Assembly: GCA_024707365.1 (NCBI GenBank)
Contig: JANPZV010000004.1
Location: forward strand, 186,001-250,000
Direction of reading: 5' to 3'
DNA from: Terricaulis sp.
GTDB taxonomy: Bacteria > Pseudomonadota > Alphaproteobacteria > Caulobacterales > Aquidulcibacteraceae
Length of the DNA stretch: 64,000 nt
Numbering within the stretch: the stretch's first letter is position 1; each line of letters opens with the position of its first letter. Positions 24,544 to 33,616 of the stretch are shown piece after piece. The translations under genes were made by a program, and so were the position numbers. Under the pieces are notes generated by a model. That model was not told where the DNA came from. It searched no databases and saw only the letters and a list, made by a program, of their open reading frames with translations.

Positions 24544-25851
24544 TTAGGTCACGCTCTCTAACTCATCTCCGGGGCGGCGCACGATCAGTTTATCGATGCG
24601 CCGCCCATCGAGATCGACGATCTCAAATTCCAGCGTGCCGAAGCTGACCGTATCGCCCACATTCGGCAAGCGCTGCATCAGGTGGATGACGAAGCCGGCC
24701 ACCGTATCGAAATCGCCTTGCTCGTCGAGATCGCGCAGCGAGAACAGGTGCTCGAATTCATCGATCGGCGTCATGCCGTCCACCAGCCAGGAGCCGTCGG
24801 CGCGCTGCACCGGCGGATCGATCGCATCATCGGATGAAAGCGCGCTATCGCCGGCGATGGATTCGAGCACGTCCGCCGCCGTGATGAGGCCTTGGATCAC
24901 GCCATACTCATCGGCCACGAACAGCATGCGCACTGGATTTTCGCGCATGGTTTCCAGCAGGCGCAGCACAGACATGCTCTCGGGCACGATCACCGGCGGA
25001 TGCGCGGCGGCCGCGATATCCCAGCCGCCATGGGCGGTGGCGATCAGCAGATCCTTCGCTTGGGTGACGCCAACCAGATTATCAATCTCGCCCTCGGCGA
25101 CGGGAAAGCGCGAATGGCCGCTCTCGGCGATCAGCGCCAGGGTTTCCTCGCGCGGCTTGCCGGGGTCGAGCCAGACGATCTCCAAGCGCGGGGTCATGAT
25201 CGCGCGCACGGTGCGGTCGCCCAGGCGCATGATGCCGGTGATCATTTCGCGCTCCTCAGCTTCGATGAGGCCGGCGGTTTGGCCTTCTTCGATCAGGGAG
25301 TGAATTTCTTCCTCGGTGACGTCGGCCTGCTTGGTGCGGTGCGCGCCGATCAGGCGCAGCACGGTTTCGGTCGAGCCCTTGAGCAACCACACAAGCGGGC
25401 CAGAGGCGGACGCCAAGAACGACATTGGGCCTGCCACAATGCCCGCCAGCGTCTCTGGCGCCGAGAGCGCGATGCGCTTGGGCACAAGCTCACCCAGAAC
25501 CAGCGAGAGATAAGTCGTGAGCACGATGACAACGCCAAACGCCACTTGACTGGCGAACGCGCCAAGGCTGGGAAACCAGCCGAGCAGGATGGGCGCAAGA
25601 TCATCGGCGATCGCGGTGGCGCCATAGGCGCCGGCGATGATGCCGATCAACGTGATGCCGATTTGAACGGTGGACAAAAGCCGGGAAGGATCTTCCAGCA
25701 ATTTGAGCGCGGCTTGGGCGCCTTTATCGCCAGCATCGGCGCGGGCTTTGAGGCGAGGCTTTTTGGCGGAAACAATCGCCAGCTCAGACATCGCGAAAAC
25801 GCCGTTGAGCAGGACGAGAAAAATCAGGATTGCGAGTTCCACCAGCGACAC
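24544..25851 (-). CDS. hemolysin family protein (CNNM/DUF21-CBS-CorC/HlyC)
   Basis: 435 residues in the layout of CorC/TlyC/CNNM-type proteins. Residues 1-190 are the DUF21/CNNM transmembrane domain ('LAILIFLVLLNGVFAMSELA', 'TVQIGITLIGIIAGAYGA', 'LVLGELVPKRIAL'). A CBS pair lies at about 210-330 ('IMTPRLEIVWLDP', 'VVDEYGVIQGLIT'-like sequence as 'FVADEYGVIQGLITAADVLE'). The C-terminal CorC/HlyC domain begins 'DGSWLVDGMTPIDEFE'. Members are implicated in Mg/Co efflux rather than haemolysis (family knowledge). The frame is intact. Confidence 0.93.
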   Translation of the reverse strand: MSLVELAILIFLVLLNGVFAMSELAIVSAKKPRLKARADAGDKGAQAALKLLEDPSRLLSTVQIGITLIGIIAGAYGATAIADDLAPILLGWFPSLGAFASQVAFGVVIVLTTYLSLVLGELVPKRIALSAPETLAGIVAGPMSFLASASGPLVWLLKGSTETVLRLIGAHRTKQADVTEEEIHSLIEEGQTAGLIEAEEREMITGIMRLGDRTVRAIMTPRLEIVWLDPGKPREETLALIAESGHSRFPVAEGEIDNLVGVTQAKDLLIATAHGGWDIAAAAHPPVIVPESMSVLRLLETMRENPVRMLFVADEYGVIQGLITAADVLESIAGDSALSSDDAIDPPVQRADGSWLVDGMTPIDEFEHLFSLRDLDEQGDFDTVAGFVIHLMQRLPNVGDTVSFGTLEFEIVDLDGRRIDKLIVRRPGDELESVT

Positions 25852-25998
25852 GCGGCGTCAAACCGCGTTCCTCAACACCGGCGACGCCCCCGGCCAGGCG
25901 CGCGCACCATGGCAAGTTTGCGGCTTTTGCGCCAGCGCCGTAGCGTCGCGAGGCGGGCATGGTTAAACTCCGGCGGCGCAATGGAGGCGCCGCCGCTT

Positions 25999-26421
25999 AT
26001 GAAATATCCGCTTACGGCGTTCCCGACCTTGCTTGTTCCGGTGGCGATCTATGCGCTGGCGGCGCTGATCTGGGGCGGCGCGGATGGCGGCTTCGCCGCC
26101 GTTCTCGAAGGCGCGGCGCTCAGCATGAATATGCCGGCGGGCGTGGTCTGGGCGCTCAGCTGGGGCGAACTGATCGTGCTCGGCGGGCTTGTGGCGCTGT
26201 TTATTGATCTTTTGAAAGCCACCGGAACGGGATCGGGCTCGTTGCTCAACCACGCCTTCTCGGTGGGCGTGTTCGTGCTGTGCTTGGTGTTCTTCCTGAT
26301 CGCGCCGCCGTTCGTGACCTCGCCGTTCTTTTTGCTGATGGCGATGGCGCTGCTGGATGTGATCGCCGGCTTTACCATCACCATCATCGGCGCGCGGCGC
26401 GGCGTGTCGTCCTTCGATTAA
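25999..26421 (+). CDS. hypothetical integral membrane protein
   Basis: 140 residues with four predicted spans: 'FPTLLVPVAIYALAALIWGG', 'VWALSWGELIVLGGLVALFI', 'AFSVGVFVLCLVFFLIAP' and 'FFLLMAMALLDVIAGFTITI'. The long upstream part of the ORF-track entry (from 24892) is antisense to the CNNM/CorC gene and is not coding. ATG 25981 is an alternative start. GGAGG lies 11 bases before 25999. The stop TAA is part of the repeat at 26418. No family is recognised with certainty. Confidence 0.75.
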   Translation: MKYPLTAFPTLLVPVAIYALAALIWGGADGGFAAVLEGAALSMNMPAGVVWALSWGELIVLGGLVALFIDLLKATGTGSGSLLNHAFSVGVFVLCLVFFLIAPPFVTSPFFLLMAMALLDVIAGFTITIIGARRGVSSFD

Positions 26422-26465
26422 AGCAAGGGACTTTAAATTCGCCTCAGTTCGATGGCGGGCTTTAA
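26418..26465. repeat. AT-rich palindromic repeat, gene-end family, copy 3
   Basis: Ends TTAAAGC (26418-26424) and GCTTTAA (26459-26465) are inverted; the centre is GGACTTTAAATTCGCCTCAG.TCGATGGCGGGC, matching the copy at 14969-15043. The stop codons of both converging genes lie in the two ends. Confidence 0.75.
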
Positions 26466-27579
26466 GCGGCTTTCTGCACGAAAATGCTGCCGGCGCTGTA
26501 GCCTGCGCCGAACGAGCAAATCAGCCCTTTATCGCCGGCTTTCAGGTCGTCTGAATGCAGATGGAAGGCGATGATGGAGCCCGCGCCGGCGGTGTTGCCG
26601 TAGATGTCGAGCACGGTGGGCGCTTCTTCCTGGCTGGCTTCGTGGCCGAGCACGCGCGCGGCGATCAGGCGGTTCATGTTGGAATTGGCCTGGTGCAGCC
26701 AGAGGCGCTTCAGATCCGCGGGCTTTAGCTCCAGCGCGGCCATGTGCTGGAGGATCATGTCCGACACCATCGGCACCACTTCGCGGAACACTTTGCGGCC
26801 CTGCTGGGTGATCAGCTTATCGGGCATGTCGCGCCATTGCGGATCGCAGCGATTCAAAAAGCCGAAATTGTTGCGGATATTGTTGGAAAAGCGGGTTTGC
26901 AGCTTGGAGCCGAGGATCGCCCATGCGCCCGGCGGGGCGATCTCGGCGCTTTCGACCAGGATGGCGACGGCCGCATCGCCGAAGATGAAATGCGTTTCCG
27001 ATCGCGCAGATTGAGGTGGCCGGTGCAAAGTTCGGGATTGATCACCAGCACCGAGCGCCCATGGCCGGCGCGGATGATGTCCATCGCGTTCTGAATGGCG
27101 AACGTGGCCGATGAGCAGGCGACGTTCATATCATAGCCGAAGCCGCCGGCGCCGAGCGCGTTCTGCACTTCGATGGCCAGCGCCGGATAGGGCCGGGGCA
27201 GCGAGGAGCAGGAGCAGATCACCGCATCAATCTCGCTGGCGTCGCGGCCCGCGCGTTCGAGTGCTTGCTTGGCCGCTTCGATCGAAATTTCCGCCATCAG
27301 CGAAAGCTGCTCATTCGGGCGCTCGGGAATGTCGGGGACCATGCGGTCCACGTCCAGCATGCCGGATTTGTTCATCACGTGGCGATGCTTGATGCCGGAG
27401 GCCTTTTCGATGAACTCAACGCTTGAAGGTTGCAGCGCCGGCAGCGCGCCTGATGCGATGTCCGCCGCGTGTTCGGCATTGTAGCGGTCAACGAACGTAT
27501 TGAACGAGGCCACCAGTTCGGCGTTCGAGATCGATTCTTTCGGCGTGTAGAGGCCGGTGGCGGAAATGACGACAGTCAA
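26462..27579 (-). CDS. beta-ketoacyl-ACP synthase III family protein, one frameshift
   Basis: Thiolase-fold condensing enzyme of the FabH type. The N-terminal piece has '[14 protein letters not shown]', '[17 protein letters not shown]' and the active-site Cys in '[15 protein letters not shown]'. The C-terminal piece has '[14 protein letters not shown]', the His in '[15 protein letters not shown]' and the Asn in '[11 protein letters not shown]'. The two frames join at CC 26998-26999, where one more C restores 'LRDRETHFIFG' and 372 residues. The divergent N-terminus and long loop suggest it is not the housekeeping FabH but an accessory KAS III. It lies downstream of ygfZ on the minus strand. 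Confidence 0.88.
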
Positions 27580-27645
27580 AGCTGTTTTCCCCTCTGTCGC
27601 CGGCCAAGCGGCTGTTTTTGCGCTTAAACCTCAGGGCGGGCAGCG

Positions 27646-28506
27646 TCAATCTGCGCTGCCGCCGCGCGGCGCTTCGCGTTGCGGCAGGATAAGCCAATCG
27701 GGCGGATCGAGCCTAATCTCGCGCCCTTCGGCGGTGAGCGGGACGTTATCTTCGGCCGCGGCCAGCGCGCGGTCGAGCCGCAGCAGCGCAATCGCGCGCC
27801 CTTCGGCGCCGGTGCGGATGCGGCCGATCTCCGCAGTCCCGGCGGAGATGACGGCGTCGTAAGCCGGGGCGGCGCCTTCAAACACGACAGGGCAGAATTT
27901 CTTGCGTGTGGTGGCGCGGCGCTTCATCCGCGAGGTGTTTTCCTGGCCGACAAAGCAACCCTTGTGGAAATCAACGCCGTTGAGTTCTTCGAGCAGCGCT
28001 TCGCCGGCGAACGCCTCCTCAGGCGCGCAATCGCGCGCAAGATCGGGTGCGCCTAGCGCGAGGCGGCGCGTTTCAAGTAGCGCAGCGCCATCGGCAAGAT
28101 CGGTTTGCGACTCTGTGAAAGCGCGCCAGCCCAGCGCAGCGCCAAAGCGCGGATCGGGCAGAGCGCCGTCAAAGGCGTCCAGCGCAAAAAGCGCCTTAGC
28201 CTCGCCGCTCACGTCCGCCAGCGCGACCTGCGCGCGCAGCTTATACATGCTGAGCCGCCGCATGAGATTTTCCGCACGCGCGGGATCGAGTTCAAGCAAG
28301 AGGCTCGGCTCGCCGCGATCCTTCTCATCCCAGACGAACATATCGGTGATGATCTTGCCTTGCGGCGAAAGCAGCGCCGCATAGAGCACGCCGCGCTCGG
28401 CGATCTTCGTCACATCCTGCGTCAGCAGGTTATCCAGAAAGCTCACGGCGTCGGGGCCGGAGACGCGGATGAAGGCGCGATCGAGGCGGAAAGGCATGCC
28501 GTTCAC
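27646..28506 (-). CDS. ygfZ: YgfZ/GcvT-like folate-binding protein
   Basis: 286 residues. The signature 'KGCFVGQENTSRMK' near residue 180 is the YgfZ-specific KGCYxGQE motif. The N-terminus 'VSGPDAVSFLDNLLTQDV' and 'LLSPQGKIITDMFVW' fit the GcvT-like domain. Family members use folate and help maintain or repair iron-sulfur enzymes. The frame is intact. An internal ATG three codons in (MPF) is a possible start. It is separated by 66 bases from the KAS III gene on the same strand. Confidence 0.92.
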   Translation of the reverse strand: MNGMPFRLDRAFIRVSGPDAVSFLDNLLTQDVTKIAERGVLYAALLSPQGKIITDMFVWDEKDRGEPSLLLELDPARAENLMRRLSMYKLRAQVALADVSGEAKALFALDAFDGALPDPRFGAALGWRAFTESQTDLADGAALLETRRLALGAPDLARDCAPEEAFAGEALLEELNGVDFHKGCFVGQENTSRMKRRATTRKKFCPVVFEGAAPAYDAVISAGTAEIGRIRTGAEGRAIALLRLDRALAAAEDNVPLTAEGREIRLDPPDWLILPQREAPRGGSAD

Positions 28507-28589
28507 TTGGCCCGCCGCGCCGGGCCCCGCAACCCTCGCTGGGGCGTTGACTTGGCATTTACCCGGCGCGCTTCTAACCCAGGGCCAAT

Positions 28590-29519
28590 ATGGCAGCGAT
28601 CCTCTTTCTCGCCCCCGGCGATCTTGGCGAAGCCGTGCTGGCCACCGGCGCGCTGGCGCATGTGCTGGGGGAGGTCGGGCAACTTGTAGTGGTGTGCCCC
28701 GCGGAGGCGCGCCCGCTGTTCCGCGCCGCGCCCGGCCTTGTGGCGATGCATGATCTGCCGGCGCGGGCGGGGTTTTTGCCGTTGCTGCGGGTGCGCCGGG
28801 AGCTGACGCGCCTCTATGTGAGCCAGCTGATCGATGCGCGTGGCGGCTGGCTCGGCAAAAGCGTGGCCGCGCCGCGCCGCATTGTGCTCACCCCTGCGCC
28901 GGTGCTGCGCCACCGCGCTGAGGATTGGGCCGAGGCTGTGGGGGCGGATCGGCCGTTTTCGCCCAGGCTCTGGATCGACGCCCAGGCCCGGCGCCGCGCT
29001 GACGCTTTGCCGGAGGGCCCGATCATCGCTTTGGCGCCCGGCGGCGCGGACCCCGCCAAGCGCTGGCCGCGCGAGCGCTTCGCGGCGGTGGCGCGCCGGC
29101 TGGTTTCGGGGCCCTTGGCGGCTGCGCAGGTTGTGGTGCTGGGCGCGGCGCGCGATGGAGAAATCACCCGCGCGCTGGTGCAGAGCCTTGACGCCGACGG
29201 CGTGCCCGCGCGCGATCTGAGCGATAAGCTCGATCTTCTGGCGGCGGCGGCGCTGATGGAGCGGGCCATCCTCTGCTTGGGCAACGACAACGCGCTCACC
29301 CACGCCGCCGCCGCCGCCGGCGCGCCGACGCTGACGCTGTTTGGCCCCACTGACGAGCGCGTCCGGGAGCCGTTCGGCCCGCGTGCGCGCGCGATGCGCG
29401 GCCGGCCGTTGGAGGAAATCGCCGCCGCCCCCTCGCGCGCGGGCGCGATGGAGGCTATCGGCATTGATGCGGTGGAGGCGGCCGCGCTTGATCTCTTGCA
29501 CGCCGGAGGCCTGCGATGA
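28590..29519 (+). CDS. glycosyltransferase family 9 (heptosyltransferase-like)
   Basis: 309 residues with the GT9 layout. The N-terminal half begins 'ILFLAPGDLGEAVLATGAL'. The C-terminal nucleotide-sugar half has 'IALAPGGADPAKRWPRERFA', 'VVLGAARDGEI' and 'LCLGNDNALTHAAAAAGAPTLTLFGPTDE', which holds the ADP-heptose-binding motif type. It probably acts in lipopolysaccharide core assembly on the cytoplasmic face of the inner membrane; the exact sugar is not known. Its TGA overlaps the dihydroorotase ATG (ATGA), an unrelated pathway. Confidence 0.88.
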   Translation: MAAILFLAPGDLGEAVLATGALAHVLGEVGQLVVVCPAEARPLFRAAPGLVAMHDLPARAGFLPLLRVRRELTRLYVSQLIDARGGWLGKSVAAPRRIVLTPAPVLRHRAEDWAEAVGADRPFSPRLWIDAQARRRADALPEGPIIALAPGGADPAKRWPRERFAAVARRLVSGPLAAAQVVVLGAARDGEITRALVQSLDADGVPARDLSDKLDLLAAAALMERAILCLGNDNALTHAAAAAGAPTLTLFGPTDERVREPFGPRARAMRGRPLEEIAAAPSRAGAMEAIGIDAVEAAALDLLHAGGLR

Positions 29520-30856
29520 GCACGTTTGATCTGATCATGCGCGGCGGAACCATTGTGTCGCATGCTGGCGAAGGCGAAGGCGATATTGGCGTGCGCGGCG
29601 GCAAAATCGTCGCTATCGGCGATCTGGCGACGGCGTCTGCGGGCGAGGTGTTCAACGCCGCCGGCTTGCACATCCTGCCCGGCGTGATCGACACCCAGGT
29701 GCATTTCCGCGAGCCGGGGCCGACGCACAAGGAAGATCTCGAAACCGGCACGCGCGCGGCGGCGCTTGGCGGGGTGACGGGCGTGTTTGAAATGCCCAAC
29801 ACCAATCCTTCCACCACCACAGAAGCGGCGATCGCAGACAAGCTCGCGCGTGCAAAGGGGCGGGCGCATGTGGAGCATGCGTTCTACGTCGGCGCCACGG
29901 TGGAGAACGCAGAGCATCTGGGCGAGCTGGAAATGCTGCCCGGCGTGTGCGGCGTGAAAACCTTCATGGGCTCATCCACCGGCTCGCTGTTGGTGAGCGA
30001 TGATGAAGGGCTTGATCTTGTGCTGCGCAACATGAAGCGGCGCGGGGCCTTTCATGCCGAGGATGAAGCGCGGTTGATCGAACGCAAGGGCCTTGCCCGC
30101 GAGGGCGATTGGACCTCGCACCCCGAAGTGCGGGATGACATCGTGGGCCTTAAAGCGGTGCAGCGCCTCGTCGTCGCCGCGCGCCGGCATGGGAAGCGCG
30201 TGCATGTGCTGCACATCTCCTCTGCAATCGAAATGGAATTTCTCGCCACCGCGAAGGATGTGGCCACGGTGGAGACGCTGCCGCAATTTCTCAGCTTTGA
30301 AGGCCCCGAAGTGTATGAGCGCCTCAAGGGCTTTGCGCAGATGAACCCGCCGATCCGCTACGCCAAGGACCGCGCGGCGGTGTGGAGCCTTGGCATTGAT
30401 CAAGGCGTGGTGGACGTGCTGGGCACCGATCACGCCCCGCACACGCGCGAGGAAAAGGCGCAACCCTATCCGAAAAGCCCATCAGGCATGCCTGGCGTGC
30501 AAACGCTTGTGCCGGTGATGCTCACGCATGTGCGCCAGGGGCGCTTGAGCATGCAGCGCTTGCTTGATCTTGTTTGCGCGGGCCCGCAGCGCGTGTTCGG
30601 GCTTGAGGGCAAGGGCCGCATCGCGCTGGGCTATGATGCGGATTTCACCGTGGTGGATCTTTCCGCCCGCCGCACCATCCGGCACGAGGATCAGGCCACG
30701 CGCAGCGGCTGGACGCCGTTTGACGGCTTTGAAGCCGAAGGCTGGCCGATGGCCACGATCATTCGCGGGCAGATCGTGATGCGCGATGGTGAGGTGACCA
30801 CCCCCGGCGCCGGCGCGCCGCTGCGCTTTCTGGAAACGCTTGCCGCTGCGGGGTGA
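29516..30856 (+). CDS. pyrC: dihydroorotase
   Basis: 446-residue class I amidohydrolase, the third step of pyrimidine synthesis (carbamoyl-aspartate to dihydroorotate). Metal-binding 'VIDTQVHFREPGPTHKEDLETGTRAA' has the HxR motif. 'CGVKTFMGSSTG' has the lysine expected to be carboxylated, 'VHVLHISS' a further His, and 'VLGTDHAPH' the catalytic Asp. The form matches the RNA-polymerase-independent PyrC2/AllB-like group, so an allantoinase-like activity is a weaker alternative. Overlaps the upstream GT9 gene by four bases. Confidence 0.88.
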   Translation: MSTFDLIMRGGTIVSHAGEGEGDIGVRGGKIVAIGDLATASAGEVFNAAGLHILPGVIDTQVHFREPGPTHKEDLETGTRAAALGGVTGVFEMPNTNPSTTTEAAIADKLARAKGRAHVEHAFYVGATVENAEHLGELEMLPGVCGVKTFMGSSTGSLLVSDDEGLDLVLRNMKRRGAFHAEDEARLIERKGLAREGDWTSHPEVRDDIVGLKAVQRLVVAARRHGKRVHVLHISSAIEMEFLATAKDVATVETLPQFLSFEGPEVYERLKGFAQMNPPIRYAKDRAAVWSLGIDQGVVDVLGTDHAPHTREEKAQPYPKSPSGMPGVQTLVPVMLTHVRQGRLSMQRLLDLVCAGPQRVFGLEGKGRIALGYDADFTVVDLSARRTIRHEDQATRSGWTPFDGFEAEGWPMATIIRGQIVMRDGEVTTPGAGAPLRFLETLAAAG

Positions 30857-30865
30857 CGCACATTC

Positions 30866-31387
30866 ATGCCAATATCCCATGCCAAGCACGCGGATATGGC
30901 TATGAAACGCATGCGCACAGGCGCGCGCCGCGCGCTGACTGAAGGCGAGATCGCGCTGGGGCGGATCCTCTTCGGCGATGAGATTGCTTGGGATCGCGTG
31001 CGCATCGCTCAGGCGCCGAAGCTTGGGTTCGGCGCGATGGCGCCGCTTGGCGGGCTGATCATCTTTTCAAACTGGCGCGCGCCGGAGGATTTCAGCGCCG
31101 CGACCGCGCATGAGCAGGGCTGGTTCGTGCATGAGCTGGCGCATGTCTGGCAAAGCGCGCATGGCATGTTTTTGCCGCTGCTGAAGCTCAAGGCGCTGGG
31201 CAAACGCGCTTACAAATATGAGCCGCAGGCCGCCACGCTGGCCGATTACAATATCGAGCGCCAAGCCGAAATCGCCCGCCACCTTTGGCTCGCGCGCGTG
31301 GGCGCGGCTGAGCCGGGCATGCCTGATCGCGCTTGGCTGGAAGATGTGTGGGCGTCGCGCTTTAAGGGTCGTTCGCGCGCAGCGTGA
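30866..31387 (+). CDS. vgr-related / putative HEXXH protein
   Basis: 173 residues. 'FVHELAHVWQSAHG' contains an HExxH zinc motif. 'RRALTEGEIALGRILFGDEI' and 'PLGGLIIFSN' are shared with short alphaproteobacterial proteins annotated as vgr-related (from memory of the family; not checked). It may be a small zinc peptidase-like domain of the DUF4157 type. No signal peptide. The start could be any of three nearby ATGs (30866, 30896, 30911 region). Its 3' end overlaps the convergent gene by 26 bases. Confidence 0.7.
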   Translation: MPISHAKHADMAMKRMRTGARRALTEGEIALGRILFGDEIAWDRVRIAQAPKLGFGAMAPLGGLIIFSNWRAPEDFSAATAHEQGWFVHELAHVWQSAHGMFLPLLKLKALGKRAYKYEPQAATLADYNIERQAEIARHLWLARVGAAEPGMPDRAWLEDVWASRFKGRSRAA

Positions 31388-31595
31388 ATTCGCCGGCGCG
31401 CACGCGCGCGGGCAGGGTGGCGGAAAACTCGGCCACCGCCTCTTGCCCATAGCGATCGATCATATCCGCCAGCGCCGCATAGATGGCGACGGAGGCCACC
31501 ATCTCAGGATCGGCCCCTTCGCGCAGCGCCTCTTCCCAGGCGGTGACGATGAGTTCGAGCGCGCGGGTTTTGGCGCGGGTTTCTTCTTCGGTCAT
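31362..31595 (-). CDS. conserved hypothetical protein
   Basis: 77 residues, helical and soluble ('TRALELIVTAWEEALREG', 'ASVAIYAALADMIDRYGQEAVAEF'). No named domain is recognised. It starts one base after the end of the TIGR02301 gene and probably shares its transcript. Its 3' end overlaps the convergent vgr-related gene. Confidence 0.7.
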   Translation of the reverse strand: MTEEETRAKTRALELIVTAWEEALREGADPEMVASVAIYAALADMIDRYGQEAVAEFSATLPARVRAGEFTLRANDP

Positions 31596-31596
31596 C

Positions 31597-31983
31597 TCAG
31601 TCGGCGTGGCGGGCGCGCAGCGCTTGGGAAACGCGCAAGCCTTGGGCGCGCAGCTCCGCTTCCATTTGCTGGGCCTGGTTATCGCAGCTATGGAAGCGCG
31701 CTTCCTCGTTGCGGTAGCCGCGATTGAAGCCTTCCACCAGGATGGCGTTGTAGTTCGGCTCGCGCTCGATCACGCCGCGCATGAAATCGCGCCAGCGCTG
31801 GCTGCGCTGGCCATCGCACAGCGTGCGCAGATAATGCGCCCCGCCCAGCACCTCGGAGAGCTCAACCAATTGCCCGCGATACCAGGCCTCGCCCCGGAGC
31901 GGCTGGTTGGCCTCATTCTCCTGGGCGTGCGCGAGCCCCGCCAGGGCGGCGAAGGCGAGCGTGAAGGCGGCGGCGCGAAGCAT
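31597..31983 (-). CDS. TIGR02301 family (DUF2385) protein
   Basis: 128 residues from 'MLRAAAFTLAFAALAGLAHAQ', a clear Sec signal; the ORF-track start adds 14 residues before the signal and is less likely. The mature part 'GEAWYRGQLVELSEVLGGAHYLRTLC' and 'RDFMRGVIEREPNY' with paired cysteines matches this alphaproteobacterial periplasmic family of unknown function. It heads a two-gene unit with the 77-residue protein. Confidence 0.85.
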   Translation of the reverse strand: MLRAAAFTLAFAALAGLAHAQENEANQPLRGEAWYRGQLVELSEVLGGAHYLRTLCDGQRSQRWRDFMRGVIEREPNYNAILVEGFNRGYRNEEARFHSCDNQAQQMEAELRAQGLRVSQALRARHAD

Positions 31984-32029
31984 CAGATGACTCAATCCCC
32001 TAAAGGCGGCGGGAGTATGGAGCACATTT

Positions 32030-33522
32030 TCAGGCCGCGTTCACCCCCGGAACCCGCTGCGCCCAGGGCTGAGCCTGTTCCAACTCGTAAGCCAGTTCCA
32101 GCAGCGTGCGCTCATCGCCCGCCTTGGCGCTGAATTGCACCCCGATGGGCAGCCCATCGGAGGACCAGCCCAGCGGCAAACTGATGCCCGGCGCGCCCGC
32201 CACGTTCTGCAACGGGGTGTAGCTGGCGTAGAGCTCGAGCGTCTCGAAGGTGGCAAAGCCCCGCTCGGGATTGATCACGCCCAGCGGCAAAGGCGGCTTG
32301 CCCAGCACCGGGGTGAGGTAAACGTCCGCGTCGTCGAAAATGGCTGCGTATTGAGGAATGACAGCGTTAAGGCGCTGGATCGCCGCGCCAATCGCCTCTT
32401 GCCCGCGCGCCTGGGCGTGCGCGGCGAGTTCAAGCGTCAGCGGCTCCAGCAATTGATCGAGCGGCGCATCGGGGCCTGCCGCTTGGCGCACATCGCGCAC
32501 CACGCCGGCCGCGCCCGCCGCCCAAAGCAGGATGAAATCATCGGAGAATTCGCGCCCGTTGATCGGCGCGCGCGCGTCAACCACGCTATGGCCAAGCCTG
32601 CGGCAAAGCTCGGCTGCTTCATTCGCCGCGCGCGCTACCTCAGGATCGGGCGCAGCGCCCAGGGCGGTGTTGATCTCAAGCTTGATGCGCAGGCGGCGGC
32701 GATTAGGCCCTGTAACAAGTCGATCGGATCGTGGGCGCGGCCTTCGCCGGTTTGCTCGGTGGCGGCTTGCCAAGCGGCGGTGTCGCGCACGCTGATGCTG
32801 ACGCAGCCATTCACGCTGATATCGCTTGCATCGCCATTTTGGCGGCTGCCGATATTGCGCCCGCGCGAGGGCTTAAGGCCCACAAGGCCGTTGCAAGATG
32901 CAGGGATGCGGATCGAGCCGCCGCCGTCGCTGGCGTGCGCGACGGGGATCACGCGCGCGGCCACCGCAACCGCCGCGCCGCCGGAAGAGCCGCCGCTGGA
33001 ATGGTTGGGATTCCACGGATTGCGCGTGACGCCGCCAAAGATCGGCTCGGTGGTGGCGGTGAAGCCGAATTCCGGCGTCGTGGATTTGCCGAACGGGTTG
33101 AGCCCCGACGCAACCAGCGCCGCCATATAAGGCGCCTGCCGGCTGGCGACGTTCTGCGCGAAGGCGCGGCTGCCATAGGCGAGCGGCTGGCCCTCCCATT
33201 CCATCAGATCCTTGATCAGCGTCGGCACGCCCGCGAGCGGCCCGCTTTGCGGCGCGGCGGCTTTCGCGCGCGCTTCGTCATAAGCGGTGGAGGTGATGAA
33301 ATTCAGCTGGCCATTCACGCGCTCGGAGCGGGCGATGGCCGCTTCCAACGCCTCGCGCGCGGTGATCTCGCCGGCGCGGATGCGGGCGGCGATGGCCACG
33401 CCATCGGCATTGCCCAGCGCATCGCTGCTATCGGCGGTGCTGGCGGGCGTGGCGCAGCCGGCGGCCAGCGCGCCCAGCGCTGCGGTGTTGGCGATCAGCG
33501 CGCGGCGCGAAAATGTGAATGA
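32030..33522 (-). CDS. amidase (amidase-signature family), one frameshift
   Basis: 497 residues after repair. Twin-arginine-like signal 'FSRRALIANTAALGALAAGC' with lipobox. Amidase-signature triad elements are present: Lys in 'VPTLIKDLMEWEG', Ser in 'NHSSGGSSGGAAVAVAARV' and 'ASDGGGSIRIPASCNGLVG'. The C-terminal half ('LPLGWSSDGLPIGVQF') lies in the next frame; adding one G to GG at 32706-32707 restores 'LLQGPNRRRLRIKLE'. The substrate is unknown; related enzymes act on fatty or aryl amides and small-ring amides. An exported enzyme is inferred from the signal. Confidence 0.88.
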
Positions 33523-33616
33523 CATCGTTTCCCCCCGTTTTATGGGCGCAGCCTCGCCCGCGCGCGCCGCGCAATCAAGTGCTTGCCTTGAGGGCAATGG
33601 GCGGGAAAGGAGGGGC

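Noticed and set aside
24892-25998. Upstream part of the ORF that ends in the 140-residue membrane protein
   Set aside because: It lies antisense to the CNNM/CorC gene; only the part from 25999 has membrane-protein character and a start.
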